From contig NC_014623.1 in the NCBI RefSeq assembly GCF_000165485.1, positions 5,722,893 through 5,786,892 on the forward strand: DNA of 64,000 nucleotides. The letters run 5' to 3'. The DNA comes from Stigmatella aurantiaca DW4/3-1 (GTDB lineage Bacteria > Myxococcota > Myxococcia > Myxococcales > Myxococcaceae). This document shows, piece after piece, positions 19,700-27,205 of this stretch (position 1 is the stretch's first letter; every line of letters begins with the position of its first letter). Both the position numbers and the translations under genes were made by a program. Below the pieces are notes generated by a model that did no database searches, had not been told where the DNA came from, and saw nothing but the letters and a program-made list of their open reading frames with translations.

Positions 19700-20664
19700 G
19701 AACCCACCCGGTAGAGCAGTGCCCCTCGGGAGACCCCAGCCCCCACGCCCGCCATGAGGATCCGGTCCCCCGGACGCACGGACCGCGTCCGGAGGAGGCG
19801 ATCCAAGCTGACCGGGATCGCCGCCGCGCCCACACTTCCTATCTCCTCGACGACCGGAACCGTCCTGGCCGGATCCAGCCCGAGCGCCTCGATGACCGAG
19901 TGGAACATGGAACCATTGGGCTGATGCGGCAGGACCCATTCGATCTCGCTCAGGGCCACCTGGGCCTGCTCCAGCACGGCCTGGGTGGCGCTGGACAAGG
20001 CCTCCATGGCGATGCGCCGGATCTCCTCCTTCCCGGCGAAGAACTCCACCCGCTCGGGCTGGCCGGTGAGCAGGGGGTGCGCCATGAACGTGTCCGGGGG
20101 CAAGGTGCCATTGTTGGACAGCACCGAGCCGAGCAGTCCCTCTGCCGCACGCGCGGCCCCGAGCACCACGGCGGCGGCCGCGTCTCCCAGCACCAGGTAC
20201 GAGCGCGGGGAATCCGCGGCCACCGCGCGGGAGAGCATCTCCACGGTGACGATGGCCACGGGCCCCAGCCCCGTGGCGATCGAGCGGGCCGCGACGTCGA
20301 AGGCCGACAAAAAGCCCATGCAGGCATTGTTGAGATCGAACGCATCACACGAGCCGGAGAGCCCCAGTGCGGCGGCGACCTGGTTGGCGGTCGCGGGGAT
20401 GAGGGTGTCTCCCCCGGTGGAGTTGACGAAGATCAGCCGGCGCAGCCCGTCGGCCGGGAGCCCCGCCGTGTCGAGCGCGCGGCGCAGCACCTCCGCGCCC
20501 ACTTCCGCCATGCGCGTTCCAGGCTCGCTCCAGTGGCGTGTGCGAATGCCCGTCCGGGACGCCACGGTCTGGGGATCCCGTCCCAGTGCCGTGGCCAGCT
20601 CCGCCGTCGTCACCGCCCGTCCAGGCGCGGCACTGGCCGTGCCCAGGATGCGTACAGGAATCAT
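19696..20664 (-). CDS. Ketoacyl-ACP synthase III-like protein with Ser in place of catalytic Asn
   Basis: Thiolase-fold condensing enzyme of 322 residues. The nucleophile Cys lies in DLNNACMGF and the His in LPHQPN. At the third position of the FabH Cys-His-Asn triad the usual GNTSAAS is here GSVGAAAIP, so Asn is replaced by Ser (codon at 19834-19836). The C-terminal GAGVSRGALLYR matches the family. It may still condense, or may act as an acyl-transferring/hydrolysing relative as seen in some KAS III-like enzymes of secondary metabolism. GGAGGTGG just upstream favours the ATG at 20664. Second-last position but two in the operon. Confidence 0.85.
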   Translation of the reverse strand: MIPVRILGTASAAPGRAVTTAELATALGRDPQTVASRTGIRTRHWSEPGTRMAEVGAEVLRRALDTAGLPADGLRRLIFVNSTGGDTLIPATANQVAAALGLSGSCDAFDLNNACMGFLSAFDVAARSIATGLGPVAIVTVEMLSRAVAADSPRSYLVLGDAAAAVVLGAARAAEGLLGSVLSNNGTLPPDTFMAHPLLTGQPERVEFFAGKEEIRRIAMEALSSATQAVLEQAQVALSEIEWVLPHQPNGSMFHSVIEALGLDPARTVPVVEEIGSVGAAAIPVSLDRLLRTRSVRPGDRILMAGVGAGVSRGALLYRVGS

Positions 20665-20689
20665 CGCCACCTCCGCGTTGGCACTGCGC

Positions 20690-21244
20690 TCACGTCACGG
20701 CAAACCATTGGGCCGTCGCCGCCAAGATCGACGGCGCCTGGACATCCCCGCTGGCAACGCACTGCTTCAGGTGCCGCAGCAACGTCTGGAAGGTGGCGAT
20801 CGCCGCCGTGTAGCACGAGAGCCCCGCGTACACGCCGATGAGGAAGAGCTGATCGGCGATCTGCTGCACCGACAGGCCAGTCATCAGACCCCAGTAGAGG
20901 TGGATGGCCAGAAACCGGCCGTTGCCGTTCATCCGCAGGACCTGCAAGGTGATGAGGATCCGCTCGCGCTCGAGCGGGGACAGACTGGAGATCTCCTCCC
21001 CGGAAGCCGGCTTCGCCTCGGAGAAGAAGTACGAGAGGAACGAGTTCGCGTAGCCCTGGATGGGCGGGAACGCGCCCACGAGGGTCTGCCGCGATGGCTC
21101 GATCATCCCCTCCGGGCTGAAGCCACGCCGGAGCCCCTCGAGCTCTTCCGGGGTGAGGATGCCGACAAGCTCCACGGAAGGTGTAGAGGGAGGGGTCGAC
21201 GGACTCTCGAGGGCGTCAGCCCGCTGCACTGTTGTGGTCGGCAT
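20690..21244 (-). CDS. Carboxymuconolactone-decarboxylase/AhpD-like protein
   Basis: The 184-residue product has a low-complexity first 25 residues, then an all-helical domain with LSPLERERILITLQVLRMN, HLYWGLMTGLS and QQIADQLFLIGVYAGLSCYTAA, the pattern of CMD-fold proteins. It lacks the CxxC of AhpD peroxidases, so redox activity is unlikely. The start overlaps the patatin gene by 29 bases. Family assignment is tentative; the role in the operon is unknown. Confidence 0.65.
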   Translation of the reverse strand: MPTTTVQRADALESPSTPPSTPSVELVGILTPEELEGLRRGFSPEGMIEPSRQTLVGAFPPIQGYANSFLSYFFSEAKPASGEEISSLSPLERERILITLQVLRMNGNGRFLAIHLYWGLMTGLSVQQIADQLFLIGVYAGLSCYTAAIATFQTLLRHLKQCVASGDVQAPSILAATAQWFAVT

Positions 21245-23633
21245 CCGGTGTCTCCTGAGGGGATTGTGAGGGAGCGGATTCCCGCTCTCTTCGGGGCAAA
21301 CGCATCTCATCCCATTTCTTCTGGATCCTTTCGAGCACGGGCCGCGCGGCATCCCGCGCCTGGTCCATGATCTCCTGGGAGTGGGCATAGTCCCCGGGTG
21401 AGTAGTTCACGAAGGGACTGTTGAAGATGACATCGGCCACCTGGGCGGACTGCTGTCCCGAGGTATGAAAGACGATGATCATCGAGCGCATGACATCAAT
21501 GACCCGCTCGATGGGGTTGAGCCCATGCAGGAACCACCCCACCCGGGTAGGGAACAAGGGCTTCGAGCCCCGGCGGACCGGAGGCTTCGCCACCCCATTG
21601 ACGGCGACGATCAAGCTGGCGCCCCACGTCTTCAAGATGGCCGCCGGAACGTTGGCGATGAAGCCCCCGTCCACCAGCCGACATCCGTCCGAGAAGGCTG
21701 GAGAGAAGACCCCCGCCAAAGCGCCGCTGGCGCGGACGCCCGAGCCCAGGCTTCCCCACCGCGAGATGTGCACCTGAGCGTTCGAGATGTTCGTGGCGAC
21801 GGGAAGGCAAGGCACTTCCAGTTCCTCCAGGTAGATGCCTCCCGTCATGCGATCGACGTACCAAGCAATCGCCTCGGAGCTGATGAAGCTGGCCCGCACC
21901 ACCCAGGACAGCAAGGGGACCTGCTTCCGCAGCACCTCCAGCCCTTCGGCCCCCCGGCCGCAATAAAAGGAAGCCACCAGGGCGCCAAAGCTCGTGCCAC
22001 TGACGAGATCGATGGGGATCTTCCGCTCCACCATGCCCTGAAGCACCACCAATCCGGCGAGCCCCCAGGCCCCCCCTCCTCCCAGCGCCACCCCGACAAG
22101 CCGTCCCGTGATGGCCCGCCCCCACCGCAGCAAGCTGTCCTGCTCCCGAGAGGACAATGTCGCAAACCGCCCCCAATGCGCGAGGCGGCGAGGCTCCAGC
22201 CGAAGCCGCACGGTTCCCACCGGGTCGGCCTGGGTGACGCGCCGGGGCGAGGGCCCCAGCAGCACCGTGAAGAGGGTGGAGGCAGGCTCGAAGCCGACAG
22301 GCAGCCGCACCTTTTCCGCCGCGCTGAGCTGGACCAACTTCCAGACGAGCCCACCCCGGCGGGTCGACACAAACCCATGCTCCCCATCCTCGGGAAGGGA
22401 AAGGTCCTCCCACAGCGAGGGGGCCACCCGAACAAAGAGGTAGTCCCAGGAAGGCACCTCGAGGGCCAGGGTCCGAAGCACACCGGTGACAGCCGCCCCA
22501 CTGGGTGCCTGGACGCGGTGATGGGTCACCCACTGGCCCTGGGCATCCATGAGGGGCGGGCAGGGGGTCATCCGTGCCTCGGGGCCCGGCACGACATCCA
22601 CCACCAAGATGGCGTCTCCGTACTCCGTGCGAATGCCCTCCGCCACCGCATCCACCATGGTCCGGAGTGGATCGATGCCCCACTCACGGGCCGCTGCGCC
22701 GAGACTGCTCCGAAAGAGAACGATCTCGGGCAGAAGCACATCTTCGTCTGACGCCTCCTGGGCCATGCGCTTCTGGGATGGCGCGGGGCCCCGGAGCCGC
22801 TTGAAGAGGGGAACCCGCTGGTCCAGCCGCTGGCTGACCGCATGCGAGACAAAGGCCACGCTCGCGCTCTCCGATCGGACTTCCACCCGGCAAGGCTCGC
22901 TTCCGTCCTGAGGAGGCATCAGCAAGTCGCCGAACAGGTTGCCGACATAGAGGGGGCGCTCGATGACTCTCTCCGCGGGGTACTCCCGCGGGGCCACCAG
23001 CCGACGGAACTCGGCCAGCTCCCCCTGGAGCACCATGTACCCCCCCCTGCCCTCCTCCTTCTGCGGGTGGCACACGCGCTCGCCGCGCTTGTAGGTGCGC
23101 ACTTCGGCCAGATCAATGAGGTCCACCAACTGCCGGGCACGAACGTTCCGAAACTGCTCGGTCTTGCGGAGCGCCTCGAAGAACAGGTGCTTCTTCTGCT
23201 GAAACTCGCCGTAGCCCGCGAGCAGCTGTGCCAGCTCGGGCAGCGCCGCGAGCTCCTCCGGGGCCAACAGGCGGAGCTGGCAGGCCGTCTCGGCCAAAAG
23301 GTGAACGGGAAACCCGCCTTCGTCCTGGGCCGCGTCCGGGCCCGCCGAATGGACCCAGACGTCCCCCGCATAGAGGGATTTGTAGGGATCCACGCTCCCC
23401 GGCAGAACCTGGGTCACGACCACCTCCCCAGACAAGACAATCAGGGCCCGGGGCCCGCTGGCAGCGGGGCCATCCCTCCGGATGGACGCTCCCGGCGGGA
23501 AGCTTTTCGCCGGAAACACCCTATCGATGAGATACCCGTGGGCGCGCAACCATGCATCCAAGGCTGTGTGGCGCAAGGGAGGCAGCCCTGTGTCCATCGG
23601 CTCCCGGGCTGCCGCCCCTTCGAGCTCCATCAT
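21216..23633 (-). CDS. Patatin-like phospholipase with cyclic-nucleotide-binding-like domains (NTE type)
   Basis: The 805-residue layout is that of neuropathy-target-esterase relatives. Two N-terminal cNMP-binding-like domains (about 35-125 and 150-265; IVLSGEVVV, YMVLQGELAEF) are followed by a linker and a C-terminal patatin domain with oxyanion loop GGGGAWG (about 518), nucleophile GTSFG (about 548) and dyad Asp in DGG (about 655). It should hydrolyse phospho- or lysophospholipids, perhaps under nucleotide control. The start follows AGGAG. First gene of the leftward operon, so it may supply free fatty acids or lysolipid to the downstream enzymes. Confidence 0.88.
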   Translation of the reverse strand: MMELEGAAAREPMDTGLPPLRHTALDAWLRAHGYLIDRVFPAKSFPPGASIRRDGPAASGPRALIVLSGEVVVTQVLPGSVDPYKSLYAGDVWVHSAGPDAAQDEGGFPVHLLAETACQLRLLAPEELAALPELAQLLAGYGEFQQKKHLFFEALRKTEQFRNVRARQLVDLIDLAEVRTYKRGERVCHPQKEEGRGGYMVLQGELAEFRRLVAPREYPAERVIERPLYVGNLFGDLLMPPQDGSEPCRVEVRSESASVAFVSHAVSQRLDQRVPLFKRLRGPAPSQKRMAQEASDEDVLLPEIVLFRSSLGAAAREWGIDPLRTMVDAVAEGIRTEYGDAILVVDVVPGPEARMTPCPPLMDAQGQWVTHHRVQAPSGAAVTGVLRTLALEVPSWDYLFVRVAPSLWEDLSLPEDGEHGFVSTRRGGLVWKLVQLSAAEKVRLPVGFEPASTLFTVLLGPSPRRVTQADPVGTVRLRLEPRRLAHWGRFATLSSREQDSLLRWGRAITGRLVGVALGGGGAWGLAGLVVLQGMVERKIPIDLVSGTSFGALVASFYCGRGAEGLEVLRKQVPLLSWVVRASFISSEAIAWYVDRMTGGIYLEELEVPCLPVATNISNAQVHISRWGSLGSGVRASGALAGVFSPAFSDGCRLVDGGFIANVPAAILKTWGASLIVAVNGVAKPPVRRGSKPLFPTRVGWFLHGLNPIERVIDVMRSMIIVFHTSGQQSAQVADVIFNSPFVNYSPGDYAHSQEIMDQARDAARPVLERIQKKWDEMRLPRRERESAPSQSPQETPDADHNSAAG

Positions 23634-23703
23634 CGCTCGCCACTCCTTGCGGGCCCTCGTCGCGCTGCTGGACCCGGACGGCTTTTCTACTACGGACGGT
23701 GTG

Positions 23704-23760
23704 CACATAACCTCGGGGTCCCAGATGCACCACCAGCAGCGCTTTCACGGAACCTCGGGG
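23704..23760. repeat. Direct repeat CACnnAACCTCGGGG, 42 bp apart
   Basis: Two 15-bp copies at 23704-23718 and 23746-23760 match at 13 positions. The 42-bp offset is close to four helical turns. They fall in the 137-bp gap between the divergent patatin operon and the sigma-54 activator gene, so they may be binding sites for an activator or autoregulator. The proximal copy would overlap the -35 region of a possible leftward promoter (TAGTAG near 23686-23691 on the minus strand). Confidence 0.5.
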
Positions 23761-23770
23761 CTCTGCGAGG

Positions 23771-25579
23771 ATGAAAAAAGGCAGAGAACGGGACGCCCGG
23801 GATTCCTTGGGTTTGGATGACGGCATGCAAGAGGATCTGTCCTCGCTGGTGGTGGCGCTGTCGAAGTCAGAAGACTTCGAGGATGCGGCGACACGGACGT
23901 TGAGCAGCTTGATGCGCCTCACGGAGGAGGCGATCGCCACCAGCCGGTACAAGAACCACGGCAAGGTGCTCCGGGGCATGGTGCACCTGCGGCGCGCGGG
24001 AGGATACCTGCGCCTGGCCATCCTCGAACAGGGGGCCGCCACGGTGCAGTCCGCCGGCGGAGCGGTGGAGGCACCCAGCCTCGTGTCGGCCACCGCCTGG
24101 CACTCGGTGGTACAGCACAACTGTCCTGTCTTCATCGATGCCATCCTGGGAACACTCCGGCCCTACTCTCCCCAGGACACGGAGCGGCTCGAAGAACTCC
24201 TGCCCGGAGGGTTCGGAAGCCAGGAGAGCCGTCAGAGCTTCCTGAGCCGCCAGGCCTCTCACGTGTGCGTCATTCCCCTGAGGACCCTGGGCTCGGGCAT
24301 CGGAGGGATGATTTCACTGGAGGCGGACTGCCCCCCGGCGATGGGGCAGGACTTCGTCTGGCGCGAGTGTGTGGACCGGCTGCAGTTGGTCGCGGAACTC
24401 GCGGCGCCCTACCTCACGGGTCTGCCCTTCCCCCCTGCCCCCCAGGCAGAGGTGGACGAGTACATGCCGGTCATCGGCGTCTCGATGGCCAGCCTGCTCC
24501 CCATCCTGGACGTCTTCTCCCAGCAGGAGGAGAGCATCCTCATCAGCGGCGCCACCGGAGCAGGCAAGTCGCGGCTGGCGCGCTGGTGCCACGCGCGATC
24601 GAATCGGCGCACGGGGCCCTTCGAAGTCCTGGACCTGATTTCCGTGCCCGAGGACCTCCAGATGGCGGAGCTCTTCGGTTGGAAGCGGGGCGCCTTCACG
24701 GGTGCGGTGCGCGACAGTGTGGGGAGCCTCGGCCGGGCGGAGGGTGGGACGCTCTTCATCGACGAGATTGACAAGCTGTCGCTGAAGGCCCAGGCGGGGT
24801 TGCTGCGGGTCCTGGAGGAGCGGACGTACCGGGTGTTGGGCGATGGGACGGGAGACCGCTCGGCGGACGTGCGCTTCGTCATCGGCACGAACGTGGATCT
24901 GCGGGAGGCGGTGCGCGCGGGCCGCTTCCGGGAGGACCTCTACTACCGGATCAACGTGCTGCCGCTGCGCGTGCCGCTGCTGGACGAGCGCCGGGATGAG
25001 ATTCCGAAGTGGGCGGAGTACATGGTGAACCGTCGGCACCGCGAGCAGTTCCCCTCGGGACAGGCCCGGCTGTCCCCGGAGGCGGAGCAGCAATTGAGCA
25101 ACCGCTCCTGGCCTGGGAACCTGCGGCAGCTCGACAACATCATCCGCCGGGCCTACACGCTGGCGATGGTGGAGTACGGGGCCACGCCGGAGCTCCTCTT
25201 GAAAGAGGGCCACATCCTGCGGGCGCTCGAATACGAGGAGGCCACGGGCGAGACGCAGGCCCCCGAGCGCGGCTCCCGCTCCTTGACGGAGGCGATGCGC
25301 GCGGTGGCCACGGCCTTCATCGAGGAGGCGAAGCGCCGGGGGACACCGCTGGACCTGGGGCTGACCGAAGCGCTCACGGGAGTCGTCCTGGGACAGGCAG
25401 TCCAGGAGCTGGGCCGAGAGGAGGCCTTCCGGCTGGTGGGGCGGGAGAACCTGCTCAAGAACCGCAACCACCACAAGGTGCTCAAGCGGGAGCTGGAGAA
25501 GGTGGAGGCCCTCTACCGGGAGTTGACGGGGAGCAGTTCGCCGTTCAGCGGCCTGCTGCCAGACGAAGAGCCGGGCTGA
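23771..25579 (+). CDS. GAF-containing sigma-54-dependent activator without a recognisable Fis HTH
   Basis: N-terminal GAF-like sensor (about 20-215), then a sigma-54 AAA+ domain with Walker A GATGAGKS, the sigma-54 contact loop GAFTGA, Walker B TLFIDEID, and an arginine-rich REDLYYRINVLPLR segment. The C-terminal 120 residues do not look like the usual Fis-type helix-turn-helix, though GREEAFRLVGRENLLKNRNH could be an unusual DNA-binding helix pair. It is transcribed away from the lipid operon, a natural candidate for its regulator. An ATG at 23825 is an alternative start. Confidence 0.88.
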   Translation: MKKGRERDARDSLGLDDGMQEDLSSLVVALSKSEDFEDAATRTLSSLMRLTEEAIATSRYKNHGKVLRGMVHLRRAGGYLRLAILEQGAATVQSAGGAVEAPSLVSATAWHSVVQHNCPVFIDAILGTLRPYSPQDTERLEELLPGGFGSQESRQSFLSRQASHVCVIPLRTLGSGIGGMISLEADCPPAMGQDFVWRECVDRLQLVAELAAPYLTGLPFPPAPQAEVDEYMPVIGVSMASLLPILDVFSQQEESILISGATGAGKSRLARWCHARSNRRTGPFEVLDLISVPEDLQMAELFGWKRGAFTGAVRDSVGSLGRAEGGTLFIDEIDKLSLKAQAGLLRVLEERTYRVLGDGTGDRSADVRFVIGTNVDLREAVRAGRFREDLYYRINVLPLRVPLLDERRDEIPKWAEYMVNRRHREQFPSGQARLSPEAEQQLSNRSWPGNLRQLDNIIRRAYTLAMVEYGATPELLLKEGHILRALEYEEATGETQAPERGSRSLTEAMRAVATAFIEEAKRRGTPLDLGLTEALTGVVLGQAVQELGREEAFRLVGRENLLKNRNHHKVLKRELEKVEALYRELTGSSSPFSGLLPDEEPG

Positions 25580-25582
25580 GGC

Positions 25583-26392
25583 TCAGGGCGACAGGAGCCC
25601 CTCCTCTACCGCGCGCCACAAGGCCGTCCCGAGCACCTCCAGCCCCCCCGAGGTGTCGAGGAGCATCTGCGACGTCTTGCCCATCTGCACGTGCGTCTCC
25701 CCCCCGACGAACAGGGGGAGCGGCCGTCGCCCGAGCCGCAGGAGACGCTCGTCGTAGAAAGCCCCAGGAACCTTCTCCTTGAGCAGCCTCGCCAGGGCCA
25801 CCATGTTGGCGAGACGCGTGGGCTGCAAGGCGGCTCCCAGGAATGAGAAGTCGAGCTCGCGCTCGCGCAGCACCACGCGCTGCCCCCTCTTGCCATACAA
25901 GAGGATGACTTGTTCGGTCTCCTCCTGCTGGGAGCGCACGGTGCGATCTTCCTTACGGGACACCTTCAGGCCCTGGGTGGCGATGGCGGTCGAGAGGGAG
26001 AACTTCGCCGTCTGCTGGAGGGTCGCGGTCTCGGAGCGGACCGTGCTCGCGCCACGAAAGAGGGCCGAGACTTCGGCCCACGGAAGCTCGAGGGCAGCGC
26101 CCGCACGAGGCTGAAAAATCCCCCCCGCGGGTCCCAGGGTGGCGGAGCGCGGCACGATGCGCGGGCCTGGAAGGGACTCCGCATCCTCCACCACGAGCGC
26201 GGCCAGTCCTGCCCGGCGCAACTCGGACACGAGCCGGGCCGCCGCCTCGGGCGCGAGGCTGGCGAGGATCGCAGGAGGCTCGGGCGCCAGACGGATGCGT
26301 GCCTCGGCCAACGTCAGCCCCACCCCATGGCCGAGCGCGGCAGCCGCCCCCTCCGGGTCCGTCGGTATCCGCACACAGGCAACGAGGCTCAT
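25583..26392 (-). CDS. Hypothetical protein
   Basis: Not recognised. 269 residues; the first 75 resemble a small alpha/beta module (GVGLTLAEARIRLAPEPPAI followed by an Ala/Leu-rich helix and LAALVVEDAESLP), vaguely like the ribosomal bL12 C-terminal fold. The rest is mixed, with ETEQVILLYGKRGQRVVLRE and a C-terminal hydrophobic helix. No signal peptide or catalytic motif seen. Ends 4 bases from the stop of the sigma-54 regulator, in convergent orientation. Coding use matches the neighbours. Confidence 0.7.
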   Translation of the reverse strand: MSLVACVRIPTDPEGAAAALGHGVGLTLAEARIRLAPEPPAILASLAPEAAARLVSELRRAGLAALVVEDAESLPGPRIVPRSATLGPAGGIFQPRAGAALELPWAEVSALFRGASTVRSETATLQQTAKFSLSTAIATQGLKVSRKEDRTVRSQQEETEQVILLYGKRGQRVVLRERELDFSFLGAALQPTRLANMVALARLLKEKVPGAFYDERLLRLGRRPLPLFVGGETHVQMGKTSQMLLDTSGGLEVLGTALWRAVEEGLLSP

Positions 26393-26419
26393 GTTTCCAT
26401 CCTCACGCGCTCGAACGGC

Positions 26420-27064
26420 TCACCGTTTGCGCGAAAACGATTGGTCCATCCCTGAGATGATCACCCGGAGGCCGCTCTCGAATCGGTCGTCGAAGTCCGT
26501 GAAGGCTTCCTTGCCAGCGGCCAGCGCGAGGGGGAATTTCTTCGCGTCGATCCGCTTGGCGCGCTGATTCAGATCGTACTGCGCATTGCGCTCCCCCTTC
26601 CGGGGGTACACGGCCTGCTCTTCGATGACGAAACCCACCGTATAGCTGGAGAGGATGTTGTAGCCACGGACCGCATCACGCAGTGAGAAGCCCGCGGAGG
26701 TGAGCTTCTGGAGCGCCCACTCCAAGGCCTCGTACAGGGTGTTGTCGGTGAGGTACGTCCCGCTGAACACCCTGGCCCCATCCCGGTAGCTCAGCAGCAT
26801 CTGGCGCAAGCTCCGCCCGCTCTGGGCCATCCACTCGTCCCAGGGCTGCCCTGCATCCGGTTCGCCAGTGGCCTTCACCAGATCCCGGAACATGGTCGTC
26901 GCCATCTCGTCGATCAGATCCTGCTTGCTTTTGAAGTGCCAATACAGCGCGGGCGCCTGCACCTCGAGCTCCTGGGCAATCCGCCGCAGGGTCAACCCCT
27001 CCAACCCTTCTTCGTTGAGCAGCCGCAGCGCCGTGCGCACCACCCGCTCGGGATCCAGCCGCAT
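26420..27064 (-). CDS. TetR-family repressor (TetR_C type)
   Basis: 214 residues. The HTH lies at about 25-50 (LTLRRIAQELEVQAPALYWHFKSKQDL), with a DNA-contact YWHF as in true tetracycline repressors, and the C-terminal ligand domain has a long helix bundle. ATG at 27064 follows GAGGTG by 4 bases. It is divergent from a flavin monooxygenase over a gap with three matching palindromes, so it most likely represses that gene and itself until a small molecule binds. The ligand is unknown; an aromatic or polyketide substrate of the monooxygenase is a reasonable guess. Confidence 0.9.
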   Translation of the reverse strand: MRLDPERVVRTALRLLNEEGLEGLTLRRIAQELEVQAPALYWHFKSKQDLIDEMATTMFRDLVKATGEPDAGQPWDEWMAQSGRSLRQMLLSYRDGARVFSGTYLTDNTLYEALEWALQKLTSAGFSLRDAVRGYNILSSYTVGFVIEEQAVYPRKGERNAQYDLNQRAKRIDAKKFPLALAAGKEAFTDFDDRFESGLRVIISGMDQSFSRKR

Positions 27065-27095
27065 CGTCACCTCGGTCGAAGCCCGACTTGACAAC

Positions 27096-27143
27096 TTAAC
27101 GGCGTTCAATGCAACTTAACGACGTTAAATTTAACATTGTTAA
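27096..27143. promoter_or_regulatory. Three 13-bp palindromic operators for the TetR-type repressor
   Basis: TTAACGGCGTTCA (27096-27108, imperfect), TTAACGACGTTAA (27116-27128, perfect arms) and TTAACATTGTTAA (27131-27143, perfect arms) share TTAAC-N3-GTTAA. Centres are 20 and 15 bp apart. The AT-rich block lies midway between the divergent repressor and monooxygenase genes and probably covers both promoters. Confidence 0.8.
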
Positions 27144-27205
27144 GGAGCCGATGCGGCTCGACCCGATGCCCTCCGGGCACGGATTCCATCGAACAGGAGG
27201 CCGAC

